NCBI GenBank assembly: GCA_012959465.1
Contig: DUDC01000334.1
Location: 1-55,744, forward strand
Origin: Planctomycetaceae bacterium
GTDB lineage: Bacteria; Planctomycetota; Planctomycetia; Pirellulales; Pirellulaceae
DNA: 55,744 nt
Direction: 5' to 3'
Of this stretch, positions 25,043-33,146 are shown in pieces. The position numbers were made by a program, and so were the translations under genes. Below the pieces are notes generated by a model. That model saw only the letters and a program-made list of their open reading frames with translations. It was not told the DNA's origin and did no database searches. The stretch's first letter is position 1. Every line of letters begins with the position of its first letter.

Positions 25043-26101
25043 ATGAAATTACTCACATCCTTGGTGTTGGTGGCTGGCATTGTCGGGTTGACTGGCTGCC
25101 CCGTGAAGTCGGATGTGGAGGACGGCAGGCAACCGATTGTCGTCATTGGTTTTGATGAACACGATACCACGCTGCAAGGCATCATCGACGGCGAAGTTCA
25201 CGGTACAGTGGTCCAGAACCCGTACATGTACGGCCATCAATCGGTCGAGATTTTGGCTCGGCTTGCCCGAAACGAACCTGCCAAAGACGTTCTGCCCGAA
25301 AATGGTTTCCAAAACCACGAGGCACGCCAAATCCGACAAGACAATGTGCACAAATTCTGGGAGGAGAAGAAATCGCAACTCGCCGCCGGCGAGGGCCAGT
25401 CACAAATAAAGAAAGGGCGACCAACGGTCGCCTATATTACCAACGGAGTCGATCCGTTTTGGACCATTGCAGCGGCTGGCGCTAAGGCGGCTGGCAACGA
25501 GTTTGATGTCAACGTGTTGCTTCGATTTCCTGCAAATGGTGTCGGCGACCAAAAACAGATGATCCAAGATCTGCTTGTCCAGGACGATGTGACCGGTCTG
25601 GCAATTAGTCCAATCAATCCCGAAAACCAAGCGGAGTTGTTAGATCAAGTTGGTGCTACGAAACATTATATTACCCACGATTCTGATGCCCCGAAGACGA
25701 ACCGTTTGGCGTACATCGGTATGGAAAACTATCAAGCGGGCCGCTTGGCTGGCGAACTGATCAAGGAAGCGATGCCAGACGGCGGGACGGTGATGATTTT
25801 CGTTGGCCGGCTAGGTCAACTGAATGCGGAACAACGGCGACAGGGAGTTATTGATGAGTTACTTGACCGTGAATTTGATCCCGAACGTCGTGATCCAAAC
25901 GAAAAACTGAAGGGCGACAAGTACACGATCCTCGGCACTCGTACCGACGACTTTGACCAGGCGAAGGCGAAACAAAACGCGCAGGACGCGATTGCCAAAT
26001 ACCCAGAGCTGGGTTGCATGGTTGGGCTGTTTGCTTACAACCCGCCGCAATGCCTACAGGCGGTCCAGGAGGCCGGGCGACAAGTCCGAACAGACGAGTA
26101 A
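25043..26101 (+). CDS. Circularly permuted sugar-binding lipoprotein of an ABC transporter
   Basis: The product (352 aa) has a signal peptide with lipobox LTGC (Cys19). Residues about 31-108 (IVVIGFDEHDTTLQGII, then TVVQNPYMYG and IRQDNVHKFW) match the C-terminal end of ribose-type periplasmic binding proteins. A charged linker follows (about 107-124). Residues about 125-347 then match the N-terminal and central part (VAYITNGVDPFWTIA, THDSDAPKTNRLAYIGMENY, GLFAYNPPQCLQAVQEAG). The chain stops at VRTDE, exactly where the normal protein would continue into IVVIGFDE. The order is thus rotated, with signal peptide and lipobox kept. The ATPase and permease genes follow. It probably captures a sugar in the periplasm. 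Confidence 0.85.
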   Translation: MKLLTSLVLVAGIVGLTGCPVKSDVEDGRQPIVVIGFDEHDTTLQGIIDGEVHGTVVQNPYMYGHQSVEILARLARNEPAKDVLPENGFQNHEARQIRQDNVHKFWEEKKSQLAAGEGQSQIKKGRPTVAYITNGVDPFWTIAAAGAKAAGNEFDVNVLLRFPANGVGDQKQMIQDLLVQDDVTGLAISPINPENQAELLDQVGATKHYITHDSDAPKTNRLAYIGMENYQAGRLAGELIKEAMPDGGTVMIFVGRLGQLNAEQRRQGVIDELLDREFDPERRDPNEKLKGDKYTILGTRTDDFDQAKAKQNAQDAIAKYPELGCMVGLFAYNPPQCLQAVQEAGRQVRTDE

Positions 26102-26135
26102 CGACCATTTTCTGTCGCTCTGAATTCCGGATCAT

Positions 26136-27737
26136 GTGCACTTGTCGATTGTGGTTCAGCAGAGCGGGTTGAATTCCAACGTTCCCGCAGTTGCTGACGA
26201 CGCCATGGTTTCTGAGACAGATCCGCTACTTGAAGTTTCCAACGTTACCAAACGGTTTCCAGGTGTGATCGCGTTGCAGGACGTTGATCTTCGTCTTGGT
26301 CACGGAGAAGTGCTTGCCGTAATCGGCGAAAATGGTGCGGGAAAAAGCACGTTGATGAAAATTCTGGCCGGCGTGCAGCAGCCAGATTCTGGCCAGCTGT
26401 GTTTGGCCGGTGAGTCGGTGAAAATAGACTCCTGCCGAAAAGCGTTACAACTGGGTGTAGTGCTGATCCACCAAGAGCTCAACTTGGCAGACAACCTCAG
26501 CGTCTCTGCCAACATATTCTTAGGACGCGAGCCTCGACGTTTCGGCTTGATCGATGATGCGAAGATGGCGATGGAGTCGCAAGAGTATTTGAATATGGTT
26601 GGCTTGGCAGCTCGTCCGACCGACCTAGTCAGTCGCATGCCGATCGGTCAGCAACAAATGGTTGAGATCGCCAAAGCTCTTTCAATCGATGCTCGAATTA
26701 TCATCATGGATGAGCCGACATCAAGCCTTTCATCGCGAGAATCCGAAGCCCTGTTCAAGGTGATTCGTGACCTCAAACAACGAGGCGTCAGTATTATCTA
26801 CATCTCGCATCGACTGGGTGAGGTGCGGAAACTAGCCGACCGCGTCGTCGTACTCCGGGATGGCCGAAACTCTGGAGAAATCTCCCGAGAAGAAATCAGC
26901 CATGACCGTATGGTACAATTGATGGTTGGTCGCGACCTCGCGCAGTTCTACCACCGCACACCGCACACGCCTGGCGAGGTCGTGCTTGACGTCGAGAACC
27001 TGGTCACGACGAGTTGGCCCAACCACCAAGTGAGCTTTCGAGTTCGGGGTGGAGAAATCGTTGGCGTCGCCGGGCTGGTGGGAGCCGGTCGCAGCGAACT
27101 GCTGCACGCCATTTTTGGAATCGATGCACGGTTGGGCGGCACGGTTCGCATCGCCGGCAAGACCGTAGTCGCAACACCACACGGCATGATCAACCATGGC
27201 GTGGCGCTGGTCCCGGAGGATCGGAAAAAGCACGGTGTCGTCCTCGAAATGTCCGTTCAAAACAACATCGGGTTGGCCGGACTCGGCAGGAACCAACATT
27301 GGGGTGGCCTGCTGAACCAACGCCAGGAACAACTTGACTCGACTTCCATGATCGATCGACTGCAGATCAAGACACCATCGAAAAATCAAATCGTCCGCCA
27401 CCTTTCGGGCGGTAATCAACAAAAGGTCGTGATTGGCAAATGGCTGACCATGTCGCCAAAAGTCCTTCTTCTGGACGAGCCGACTCGTGGAATTGATATT
27501 GGAGCGAAGCAGGAAATCTATCGCTTGATGGAGGAGTTGGCCGAACAAGGCGTGGCGGTTCTGTTCGTATCGAGCGAGCTCGAGGAGATCATCGGAATGA
27601 GTGATCGCAGCTTGGTAATGCATGAGGGCCAAATTGCTGGTGAGCTGCAACGCGATGAATTGAGCGAAGTGGCGATCATGCAGTTGGCAACAGCTCAGGT
27701 GAGTGCCGCTAACGCGTCACCAAGTGACGTCCAATGA
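26136..27737 (+). CDS. Sugar ABC transporter, tandem ATP-binding protein (RbsA/MglA type)
   Basis: The product (533 aa) has two ABC domains. The first has Walker [10 protein letters not shown], a signature in [15 protein letters not shown] and Walker [13 protein letters not shown]. The second has a degenerate Walker A ([13 protein letters not shown]), signature [15 protein letters not shown] and Walker [13 protein letters not shown]. This is the usual asymmetry of ribose/galactose-type ATPases. It energises import by the permease that follows. The start is uncertain: GTG 26136 gives the full frame, but ATG 26205 would place the start just before the first domain. Both are possible; neither has a strong ribosome binding site. 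Confidence 0.92.
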   Translation: MHLSIVVQQSGLNSNVPAVADDAMVSETDPLLEVSNVTKRFPGVIALQDVDLRLGHGEVLAVIGENGAGKSTLMKILAGVQQPDSGQLCLAGESVKIDSCRKALQLGVVLIHQELNLADNLSVSANIFLGREPRRFGLIDDAKMAMESQEYLNMVGLAARPTDLVSRMPIGQQQMVEIAKALSIDARIIIMDEPTSSLSSRESEALFKVIRDLKQRGVSIIYISHRLGEVRKLADRVVVLRDGRNSGEISREEISHDRMVQLMVGRDLAQFYHRTPHTPGEVVLDVENLVTTSWPNHQVSFRVRGGEIVGVAGLVGAGRSELLHAIFGIDARLGGTVRIAGKTVVATPHGMINHGVALVPEDRKKHGVVLEMSVQNNIGLAGLGRNQHWGGLLNQRQEQLDSTSMIDRLQIKTPSKNQIVRHLSGGNQQKVVIGKWLTMSPKVLLLDEPTRGIDIGAKQEIYRLMEELAEQGVAVLFVSSELEEIIGMSDRSLVMHEGQIAGELQRDELSEVAIMQLATAQVSAANASPSDVQ

Positions 27738-27791
27738 TCGCAGGAATCGCTGTGAACACATTAAATCCTTAAGCAAGAATCGAGAACGGCA

Positions 27792-29351
27792 GTGAACTTA
27801 AGTGTTGCGTCACAAGTGCTGAAGTCTTGCATGCAATCAAGAATTTTCGGCATTAGCAGTTTACTAACGGCCATTTGCCTATTCACCATGTGGCAGGCGC
27901 CAGAATTCGCCGGCGCCGAGAACCTGCAGAATACGATGCGGTGGACGGCCTTGTTTGGCATCATCAGCATCGGCGTCGCCTTTGTGATCATCACAGGCGG
28001 CATCGACCTGTCGATCGGTTCGGTGATTGCCCTGATTGGCTGCCTTCTAGCGATGGCGCTTAAGACGACGTATGTCCCGCAGGACCAACTAGAAATCGAA
28101 TCACTTCAAGGCAGCACGCTCCAACTCACGCAATCGGCGACAGACTACAAAATCGGAGATGAGATTCGGATTGGTGACAGTCGCTATACCGTTCAACGCA
28201 TTGAAGGAACGACACTGACAACGACAGAAGTTCCCGATCGGGCCGAAGTTCTGTTGGCGGATCAACGCCGTTCTCGCGAGATTGGCAGCCTGGTGCGGCC
28301 CGTTTTTCTTGCGCGTGCACGACACCAAGTCCTGGAAGAAAAACCCGTCGACAAGAACCCAATTCGTCGAGGCAATCAGAATCTCTATTATCACACGATT
28401 GTCGTGGCCGGAACCCAGAATGGATTCCGTGAACAGGATCAAATTCGGCTGGACTACGAGACTGGCATACCGGGCGAATATTCCATTGTCAGCACAGCCG
28501 CGAGTGGTGTGAACACCGAATTTCGGTTCTTGGCTCGCAAACGGAATCGATTGCCACCGCCCGCCGGCGTCCGTCTTTCGCACCGCACACAAGCCATGCC
28601 GACGAGTCTGGCAATTTTTCTGATGCTCGGACTCTCCGCAATCATCGGGCTGGCGCATGGATTGCTGATCACGAAAGTCCGCCTGCAACCGTTTATCGTG
28701 ACACTCTGTGGCTTACTTGGTTATCGAGGAATTGCCCGCTTCATTACCTCAGACCAAACACAGGGTTTTCAAACCGAGTACTTCCAACTTCGGCAAATCG
28801 CAAAAGGCGATTTATTGGAGCAATTGACGGGGGTTCAGTATGAATTCGGCATCCCCATGCCATTTGTATTCCTGGCAATCCTTGCCATCGTCGCGTCTGT
28901 GTTTCTCAACAAGACCATCTACGGTCGCTACATGCTGGCCTTGGGACGAAATGAGGAAGCGGCGCGGTTTAGCGGCATCAACACGGACCGCATGGTGATC
29001 CTCTCTTACGTTATCTGCTCCGTCTGCGCCGGTATGGGGGGCATCCTATTTGCCTTTGACCTGAACTCGATCTTGCCTTCCGGGCATGGGAACTTCTATG
29101 AGCTGTATGCGATCGCGGCCGCCGTCTTGGGCGGTTGTAGCTTGCGAGGTGGTGAGGGATCAATCTTGGGTGTCGTCATCGCTACAGCGGTCATGCGAGT
29201 CCTGAACAACGCAATCAACTTGATTGAGTGGTTCGATACGTCGATGGAGTTCGCCATCATCGGATTGGTCATCTTGCTCGGCGTAACTGCCGACGAAATG
29301 GTTCGCCGCATTGTCTCCAAACGCCGCGGCGTGCCGCAAGCCAATCAATAG
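27792..29351 (+). CDS. Sugar ABC transporter permease (RbsC type) with a 175-residue inserted domain
   Basis: The product is 519 aa where RbsC-type permeases have about 320. The family core is clear: GGIDLSIGSVIALIG (69-83), GLLITKVRLQPFIVTL (about 290-305), GRYMLALGRNEEAARFSGI and AAVLGGCSLRGGEGSILG. Between residues about 92 and 268 lies a soluble, beta-rich insertion (GDEIRIGDSRYTVQRIEG). By comparison with the known topology of RbsC this position is the periplasmic loop before the helix that leads to the KVRLQPF segment, so the insert should face the binding protein. GTG 27792 is the likely start. The gene converges on a small membrane-protein gene and overlaps it by seven bases. Confidence 0.88.
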   Translation: MNLSVASQVLKSCMQSRIFGISSLLTAICLFTMWQAPEFAGAENLQNTMRWTALFGIISIGVAFVIITGGIDLSIGSVIALIGCLLAMALKTTYVPQDQLEIESLQGSTLQLTQSATDYKIGDEIRIGDSRYTVQRIEGTTLTTTEVPDRAEVLLADQRRSREIGSLVRPVFLARARHQVLEEKPVDKNPIRRGNQNLYYHTIVVAGTQNGFREQDQIRLDYETGIPGEYSIVSTAASGVNTEFRFLARKRNRLPPPAGVRLSHRTQAMPTSLAIFLMLGLSAIIGLAHGLLITKVRLQPFIVTLCGLLGYRGIARFITSDQTQGFQTEYFQLRQIAKGDLLEQLTGVQYEFGIPMPFVFLAILAIVASVFLNKTIYGRYMLALGRNEEAARFSGINTDRMVILSYVICSVCAGMGGILFAFDLNSILPSGHGNFYELYAIAAAVLGGCSLRGGEGSILGVVIATAVMRVLNNAINLIEWFDTSMEFAIIGLVILLGVTADEMVRRIVSKRRGVPQANQ

Positions 29352-29647
29352 TTGGGCGAAGGGGCTTTCGTGCGCCCACTTCGCCCATTCGGCGACTTCG
29401 CATCAAGGCTAAACCGAGCTAACGGGAATTGTCGCGTGCCCACATAGAATGCGGTCAGCAGAAGTAGGGTGGAGACGAAAGTACTTAGTAAGTCCGCCGG
29501 TGAAATCACTGTGGCGACTAACCAGGCTACCGTCGACACCAAGGGCCAACGAATACCCACCTTACATGTGAAGGCCACGCCCATCACGATGATACCGATC
29601 ACGACGCCGACCAACTCAAGAACTGCGATGTGTGGTTCCAAGAACAT
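29345..29647 (-). CDS. Small hypothetical membrane protein
   Basis: The product (100 aa) has three hydrophobic segments (LELVGVVIGIIVMGVAF; LVSTVAWLVATVI; LLSTFVSTLLLLTAFYVG) and a basic, polar tail. I do not recognise a family. The ATG at 29647 is preceded by GGGAGGAGAAT, a very strong ribosome binding site, which is the main support. Its 3' end overlaps the end of the convergent permease gene by seven bases. The 29648-29933 gap upstream shows no other gene. Confidence 0.7.
   Translation of the reverse strand: MFLEPHIAVLELVGVVIGIIVMGVAFTCKVGIRWPLVSTVAWLVATVISPADLLSTFVSTLLLLTAFYVGTRQFPLARFSLDAKSPNGRSGRTKAPSPNY
29353..29387. terminator. Hairpin between convergent permease and membrane-protein genes
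   Basis: TGGGCGAAG (29353-29361) pairs perfectly with CTTCGCCCA (29379-29387), with an inner GGGC/GCCC pair. There is no long T-run on either strand. It lies just past the permease stop and inside the 3' end of the small membrane-protein gene. Confidence 0.5.
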
Positions 29648-29933
29648 TTAATTCTCCTCCCGAATGGTGATGGCAGATTTGTTTTGCCAAGCAAAACACC
29701 GCCTCAAGCGAATGCTGAACACGTCCCGGGAGGGAGTGACGGAACCTGAGCGGACCTCGGCAAGTCTATTCATCTACCCACTGAACGACAAGGTTATTTC
29801 TTGTCTCAGGCGAACTCGCTAGCGTCGGGTTCCTGGAAGGTGGCCCGTCGGAAAAACCGTGGGCTAGCACACAGCGGCTGTTCGGCCTGATCAATGGTCG
29901 TTACGAACAGAGGCGAGACCGCCACACGGTGGC

Positions 29934-30320
29934 CTAATACTCGTCGTAATCGACGTCGGCGTATCGGCGGCGGCGGCGACGACGACGCATGTGCGGACGG
30001 TGCGTCACGTTCAGCGGCACGTCACCCTCCAGCCAAAGACCACTGAGTACACGGAAGAAAATCAAGATGACAGCTACCCCAAGCGTACCGAATGCCAAGC
30101 CTCGGAAGTCGGTTGACGGGCCGACGTACTGTTTCACCCACAATGAGTAAATGCCGCATCCCATAAAGGTTCCGAAAATGCCCATCGCAACGGTGGTGAT
30201 CGTCCCGCCCGGATCACGTCCTGGGACGACCGCTTTTCCGCACAGTCCGGCGATGGTGCCGAATCCGATCCAGGTCAGGAGCATTTCCCAGACCTGTTGT
30301 ACGTCGGGAGGAATTTCCAT
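29934..30320 (-). CDS. GlsB/YeaQ-like (transglycosylase-associated) small membrane protein
   Basis: The product (128 aa from ATG 30320) has three membrane segments (LLTWIGFGTIAGLCGKAVV; TTVAMGIFGTFMGCGIYSLW; FGTLGVAVILIFFRVL) with the glycine-rich pattern of the YeaQ/YmgE family. The C-terminal tail is unusual: a run of eight arginines followed by YADVDYDEY. The frame extends to 30341, but ATG 30320 starts closer to the first helix. The arginine run should keep the tail cytoplasmic and could bind nucleic acid or phospholipid. The family's biochemical role is unproven; its name is historical. Confidence 0.7.
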   Translation of the reverse strand: MEIPPDVQQVWEMLLTWIGFGTIAGLCGKAVVPGRDPGGTITTVAMGIFGTFMGCGIYSLWVKQYVGPSTDFRGLAFGTLGVAVILIFFRVLSGLWLEGDVPLNVTHRPHMRRRRRRRRYADVDYDEY

Positions 30321-30600
30321 ACCACTACTCTCAACAACCAATAGTCACGGCAATAGCCACTACATCATAGATCGGCGTCGAACGACTGCGTTATCGAGGA
30401 AATATAGGGAAACTTTAACGGTTTCTTACCTGCCACCCGCTGCCGACCTGCGGGTATCAAACAATTGAGACCCTAGGTCAAGGGCAATCATGCCGCCATC
30501 GGCCGGTTGTCACGGAAGCCGTTTTTCTCGTCGAGGGCGTTGACCAGCCCCTACCGATTACCCCATCTTGTAGGTCTTTCCGCCAGACAGACGACTGGAG

Positions 30601-31437
30601 ATGCAGAAATTGGATACAGCGACCGTTCGAGTATTGGTCCTGGGAGCGCATCCTGACGATGCCGAATACCACGCGGGCGGGCTAATCGCTCGACACGTCG
30701 ATGCGGGCAATGTTGTCAAATTGGTCTCTGTGACAGACGGAGGGGCCGGACACCATCGCCTCGACCGGCAAGCGCTGGTCGCGAAACGGCGGCTGGAGGC
30801 GGCCGAGGCAGGTCGCCGCATCGGCGTCGAGGCATACGTCACTTGGGATTTTCCGGACGGGAGATTGCAACCCTCGCTGGAGTTGCGGGAGACAATCATC
30901 GCAGAGATTCGCCGCTTCCGACCTGACCTCGTTCTCACCCACCGAACCTGTGACTATCACCCGGACCACCGAGCGGTCGGCCAAGCCGTGCAGGACGCTT
31001 CGTACATGGTCACCGTCCCGTTGGTTGTACCGGATGTCCCTCACTTGAAACACGATCCGGTGGTAGCCTACATGTGCGACTTGTTTACAAAGCCCTGCCG
31101 ACTGCAAGCCGACGTGATCATCGACATCGAACCGCAAATCGATCGTATCGTGGAGATGTTGTCGGCGCACGAATGCCAAGTGTTCGATTTCTTACCCTAC
31201 AACCATGGCCATGCCGATCAAGTGCCGGAGACCGTCGAGGATCGATTGAGTTGGCTCAAACGCTGGTATCTCGAGGTGATTGAGCCGAGGCGGACTCACT
31301 TTTCTGATCGGGTGCAAGAACTGTTCGGGGGCGAAGGCGCGCGATACATCGAGGCGTACGAGGTGAGCGAGTACGCAGCGGGAATAACGCCGGACTCAAT
31401 GAGCCACCTATTCGTGGGGTTTCGCGCTAGCGATTGA
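30601..31437 (+). CDS. PIG-L (LmbE-like) deacetylase
   Basis: The product (278 aa) is a zinc-dependent N-acetylglucosaminyl deacetylase-like enzyme. The metal-binding motif is GAHPDDAEYHAGG near residue 17. The second motif is THRTCDYHPDHRAVGQ near residue 117, with the conserved His pair. Family members deacetylate GlcNAc-linked intermediates, for example in bacillithiol or mycothiol synthesis or in lipid-linked sugars. The substrate cannot be read here. ATG 30601 begins six residues before the first strand. A structured RNA candidate follows. Confidence 0.88.
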   Translation: MQKLDTATVRVLVLGAHPDDAEYHAGGLIARHVDAGNVVKLVSVTDGGAGHHRLDRQALVAKRRLEAAEAGRRIGVEAYVTWDFPDGRLQPSLELRETIIAEIRRFRPDLVLTHRTCDYHPDHRAVGQAVQDASYMVTVPLVVPDVPHLKHDPVVAYMCDLFTKPCRLQADVIIDIEPQIDRIVEMLSAHECQVFDFLPYNHGHADQVPETVEDRLSWLKRWYLEVIEPRRTHFSDRVQELFGGEGARYIEAYEVSEYAAGITPDSMSHLFVGFRASD

Positions 31438-31465
31438 GTTACTAATACGTGAATTCCTGAATAAT

Positions 31466-31768
31466 CTACCTTGCCCCAGGTAGGGTGCTTGCTAACAATA
31501 GCCTTGAAGTGATCGCACGAACGCAGTGCGATGGACTAGAGTCCCGTGGGGGCCGCAATCTGGTAAGTGGCTAAGAGCGGGAAAGTTTCTAGTTGGAAAG
31601 GAGGTGATCTAGTGGAATGTTTCTGTACTAGCCAGCGAGGTGGCGACACCTAGCGGCAGTCGGCGGGCTGTCGCCTGGCAGCTACCACGTCTCGTAGGAT
31701 CACCAGATTCAATACGAGAACCAATCAGCCCGGAAGCGTGTTGATAAACACTCTTCCGGGCTATTTTT
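31466..31768 (+). ncRNA. Candidate structured non-coding RNA ending in an intrinsic terminator
   Basis: The 31438-31800 gap has no credible gene but is dense in perfect stems. These are CTACCT/AGGTAG (31466-31483), ATCGCAC/GTGCGAT (31512-31532), a long-range GACTAGAGTCCCG (31534-31546) with CGGGA...TCTAGTT (31578-31594), AGGTG-GCGA-CACCT with a GNRA loop (31638-31651), GCGGCAG/CTGTCGC (31653-31674), and TCTCGTA/TACGAGA (31690-31719). The loop of the last hairpin, GATCACC (31698-31704), is complementary to GGTGATC (31603-31609), giving a possible pseudoknot that would hide the GGAGGTGATC ribosome-binding-like sequence. A strong terminator closes it. It fits no RNA class I can name. Confidence 0.6.
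31727..31768 (+). terminator. Strong intrinsic terminator of the RNA candidate
   Basis: AGCCCGGAAG (31727-31736) pairs perfectly with CTTCCGGGCT (31753-31762), extended by GTGT/ACAC, and is followed by ATTTTT on the plus strand. Confidence 0.85.
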
Positions 31769-31800
31769 GTAAGGAATCTGAGTAGCGGACGCACGTTCGT

Positions 31801-32427
31801 CTACATCTTGGGGAGCAGACCTAACACACCTTCGCTGGGTCGAGTGACGACGTGCGAGGCAATCAAGGTGCCGAGCCCGTCGATGTGAGTAGTGGCCGAT
31901 TCGATTGCCGCGCGAACGGCAGCCACATCACCTTGGATGATAACGGTGACGTATCCTCCACCTAACTTCTCTTTTCCCACGACGTCGACATTGGCCGCCT
32001 TACAGGCCGCGTCGATGGCAGCAAACACGGCAGTGAACCCCTGTGTTTCAATGAATCCTAGCGCGTCTGGTCTGGTCATGCCGTCTACCTTACGGTCTGT
32101 GGAGTATTCAAAACGAGGTTGATGAACCACGTCTTGTTGAATGAGCGGGTTGAATTCAGGTGGGCTATGAATGGCTTTCCAAGCGCCATCGTCCGGACGA
32201 AGAATGACGTTTCCTATCGGTTGACCGTGCAGCTCAGTGGCCACCGCCAAACCGGCCTCCAATGCAATACGTACCTCGTCGGCACCACCGCGAAACTTGA
32301 TGCAAATCCCCAAAAAGTCGTTTAATTCGGCCTGCACCACACGGATTCGAGACGCCTTTTCCATGACGTCCAAGGCGACCATCGCCGCTGTACAACCGGT
32401 CGTTTCCAGAATCCCCAGCGCTGTCAC
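31801..32427 (-). CDS. Tandem-domain bacterial microcompartment shell protein (BMC-T)
   Basis: The product (208 aa) contains two BMC domains: residues about 2-80 (ALGILETTGCTAAMVALD) and 122-198 (ALGFIETQGFTAVFAAIDA, then GGGYVTVIIQGDVAAVRAAI). Such proteins form pseudohexameric trimers that tile the shell of protein organelles, often with a gated pore. It starts with GTG 32427 behind AAAGGA, 27 bases after the response-regulator stop, so the two form an operon. No other shell protein, pentamer or encapsulated enzyme is in the window, so it is a satellite gene or has a role outside a complete locus. Confidence 0.88.
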   Translation of the reverse strand: MTALGILETTGCTAAMVALDVMEKASRIRVVQAELNDFLGICIKFRGGADEVRIALEAGLAVATELHGQPIGNVILRPDDGAWKAIHSPPEFNPLIQQDVVHQPRFEYSTDRKVDGMTRPDALGFIETQGFTAVFAAIDAACKAANVDVVGKEKLGGGYVTVIIQGDVAAVRAAIESATTHIDGLGTLIASHVVTRPSEGVLGLLPKM

Positions 32428-32454
32428 GTGCCGATCCTTTCGAGACAGATTCCG

Positions 32455-32922
32455 TCAAGTCGGCAACACGATGTCGGCCAGGAAATAGCGTTGTTTCAAC
32501 TGTCGGATCACGGCCACGAATTTGTCGAAATTCACCGGTTTACGGATGAAACTCTCGACGGCTAGGTCGTCACAGGCAGATTGATCCGCATCATTATCCG
32601 AAGCACTCAACACGACGACCGGAATTTCGTTCAGACTAAAATCGGCTTTGACCTCCTTGAGCACACTCAAGCCGTCGCGTTTGGGGAGGTGAAGATCCAA
32701 TAGGATGATGTCGGGCCGAGGAGCACGCGAAAAGCACCCGACCCGGTGTAGAAAATTGAGCGCTTCCTCACCGTCCCGGACCAATGTCAGGCGATGATTG
32801 ATCTCGCCATCACGAAGAGCCGCAATCGCTGTATGTGCGTCAAGCAAGCTGTCCTCGACCAGCAGGATCTCGAGTGGACGGCCAATCGTCTGCCCGTAGT
32901 GCATGATGGCCTCATTGCCCAT
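32455..32922 (-). CDS. CheY-like response regulator (Rcp1 type)
   Basis: The product (155 aa) is a single receiver domain with no output domain. ILLVEDSLLDAH holds the acidic pocket, DIILLDLHLPKRDG holds the phosphorylatable Asp, VVLSAS holds the conserved Ser/Thr position, and FIRKPVNFDKF holds the Lys. The pattern (VEDs.lDa, LP.rDG) is that of Rcp1-like regulators normally phosphorylated by phytochrome-type or hybrid kinases. No kinase is nearby. It is followed after 27 bases by the BMC-T gene. The start ATG is at 32922; a second ATG six codons in is possible. Confidence 0.9.
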   Translation of the reverse strand: MGNEAIMHYGQTIGRPLEILLVEDSLLDAHTAIAALRDGEINHRLTLVRDGEEALNFLHRVGCFSRAPRPDIILLDLHLPKRDGLSVLKEVKADFSLNEIPVVVLSASDNDADQSACDDLAVESFIRKPVNFDKFVAVIRQLKQRYFLADIVLPT

Positions 32923-33146
32923 AACGGCTTAAGTGTAACGTGTCCGCATACCGTTTATCCATAATCGCCAAGGCGCGAAAGAATGTCAAAGGGCGAGGCT
33001 TGAAAAACCGATGGAATCGGAGGTTTTTTCAGCCGACAGTCAAGCTGGCGTTGGTAGGCGGACCCTAGTGCTTGTCACGATAAAGTAGTACGTTTGGCAA
33101 GCCACAAGTCAACCCGAATCGCAGGCGACGGATTACGTACTGCTCG

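Noticed and set aside
24836..25155. Short frames between the DUF1080 and binding-protein genes
   Set aside because: Several overlapping frames look partly protein-like (QVEWYNVVFKWADKWHYRF), but none has a supported start or homology, and they run into the real binding-protein gene in another frame.
31598..31610. AAAGGAGGTGATC resembles the complement of the 16S rRNA 3' end
   Set aside because: The sequence around it on either strand does not match 16S rRNA or a spacer, so it is not an rRNA gene. It is treated as part of the RNA candidate.
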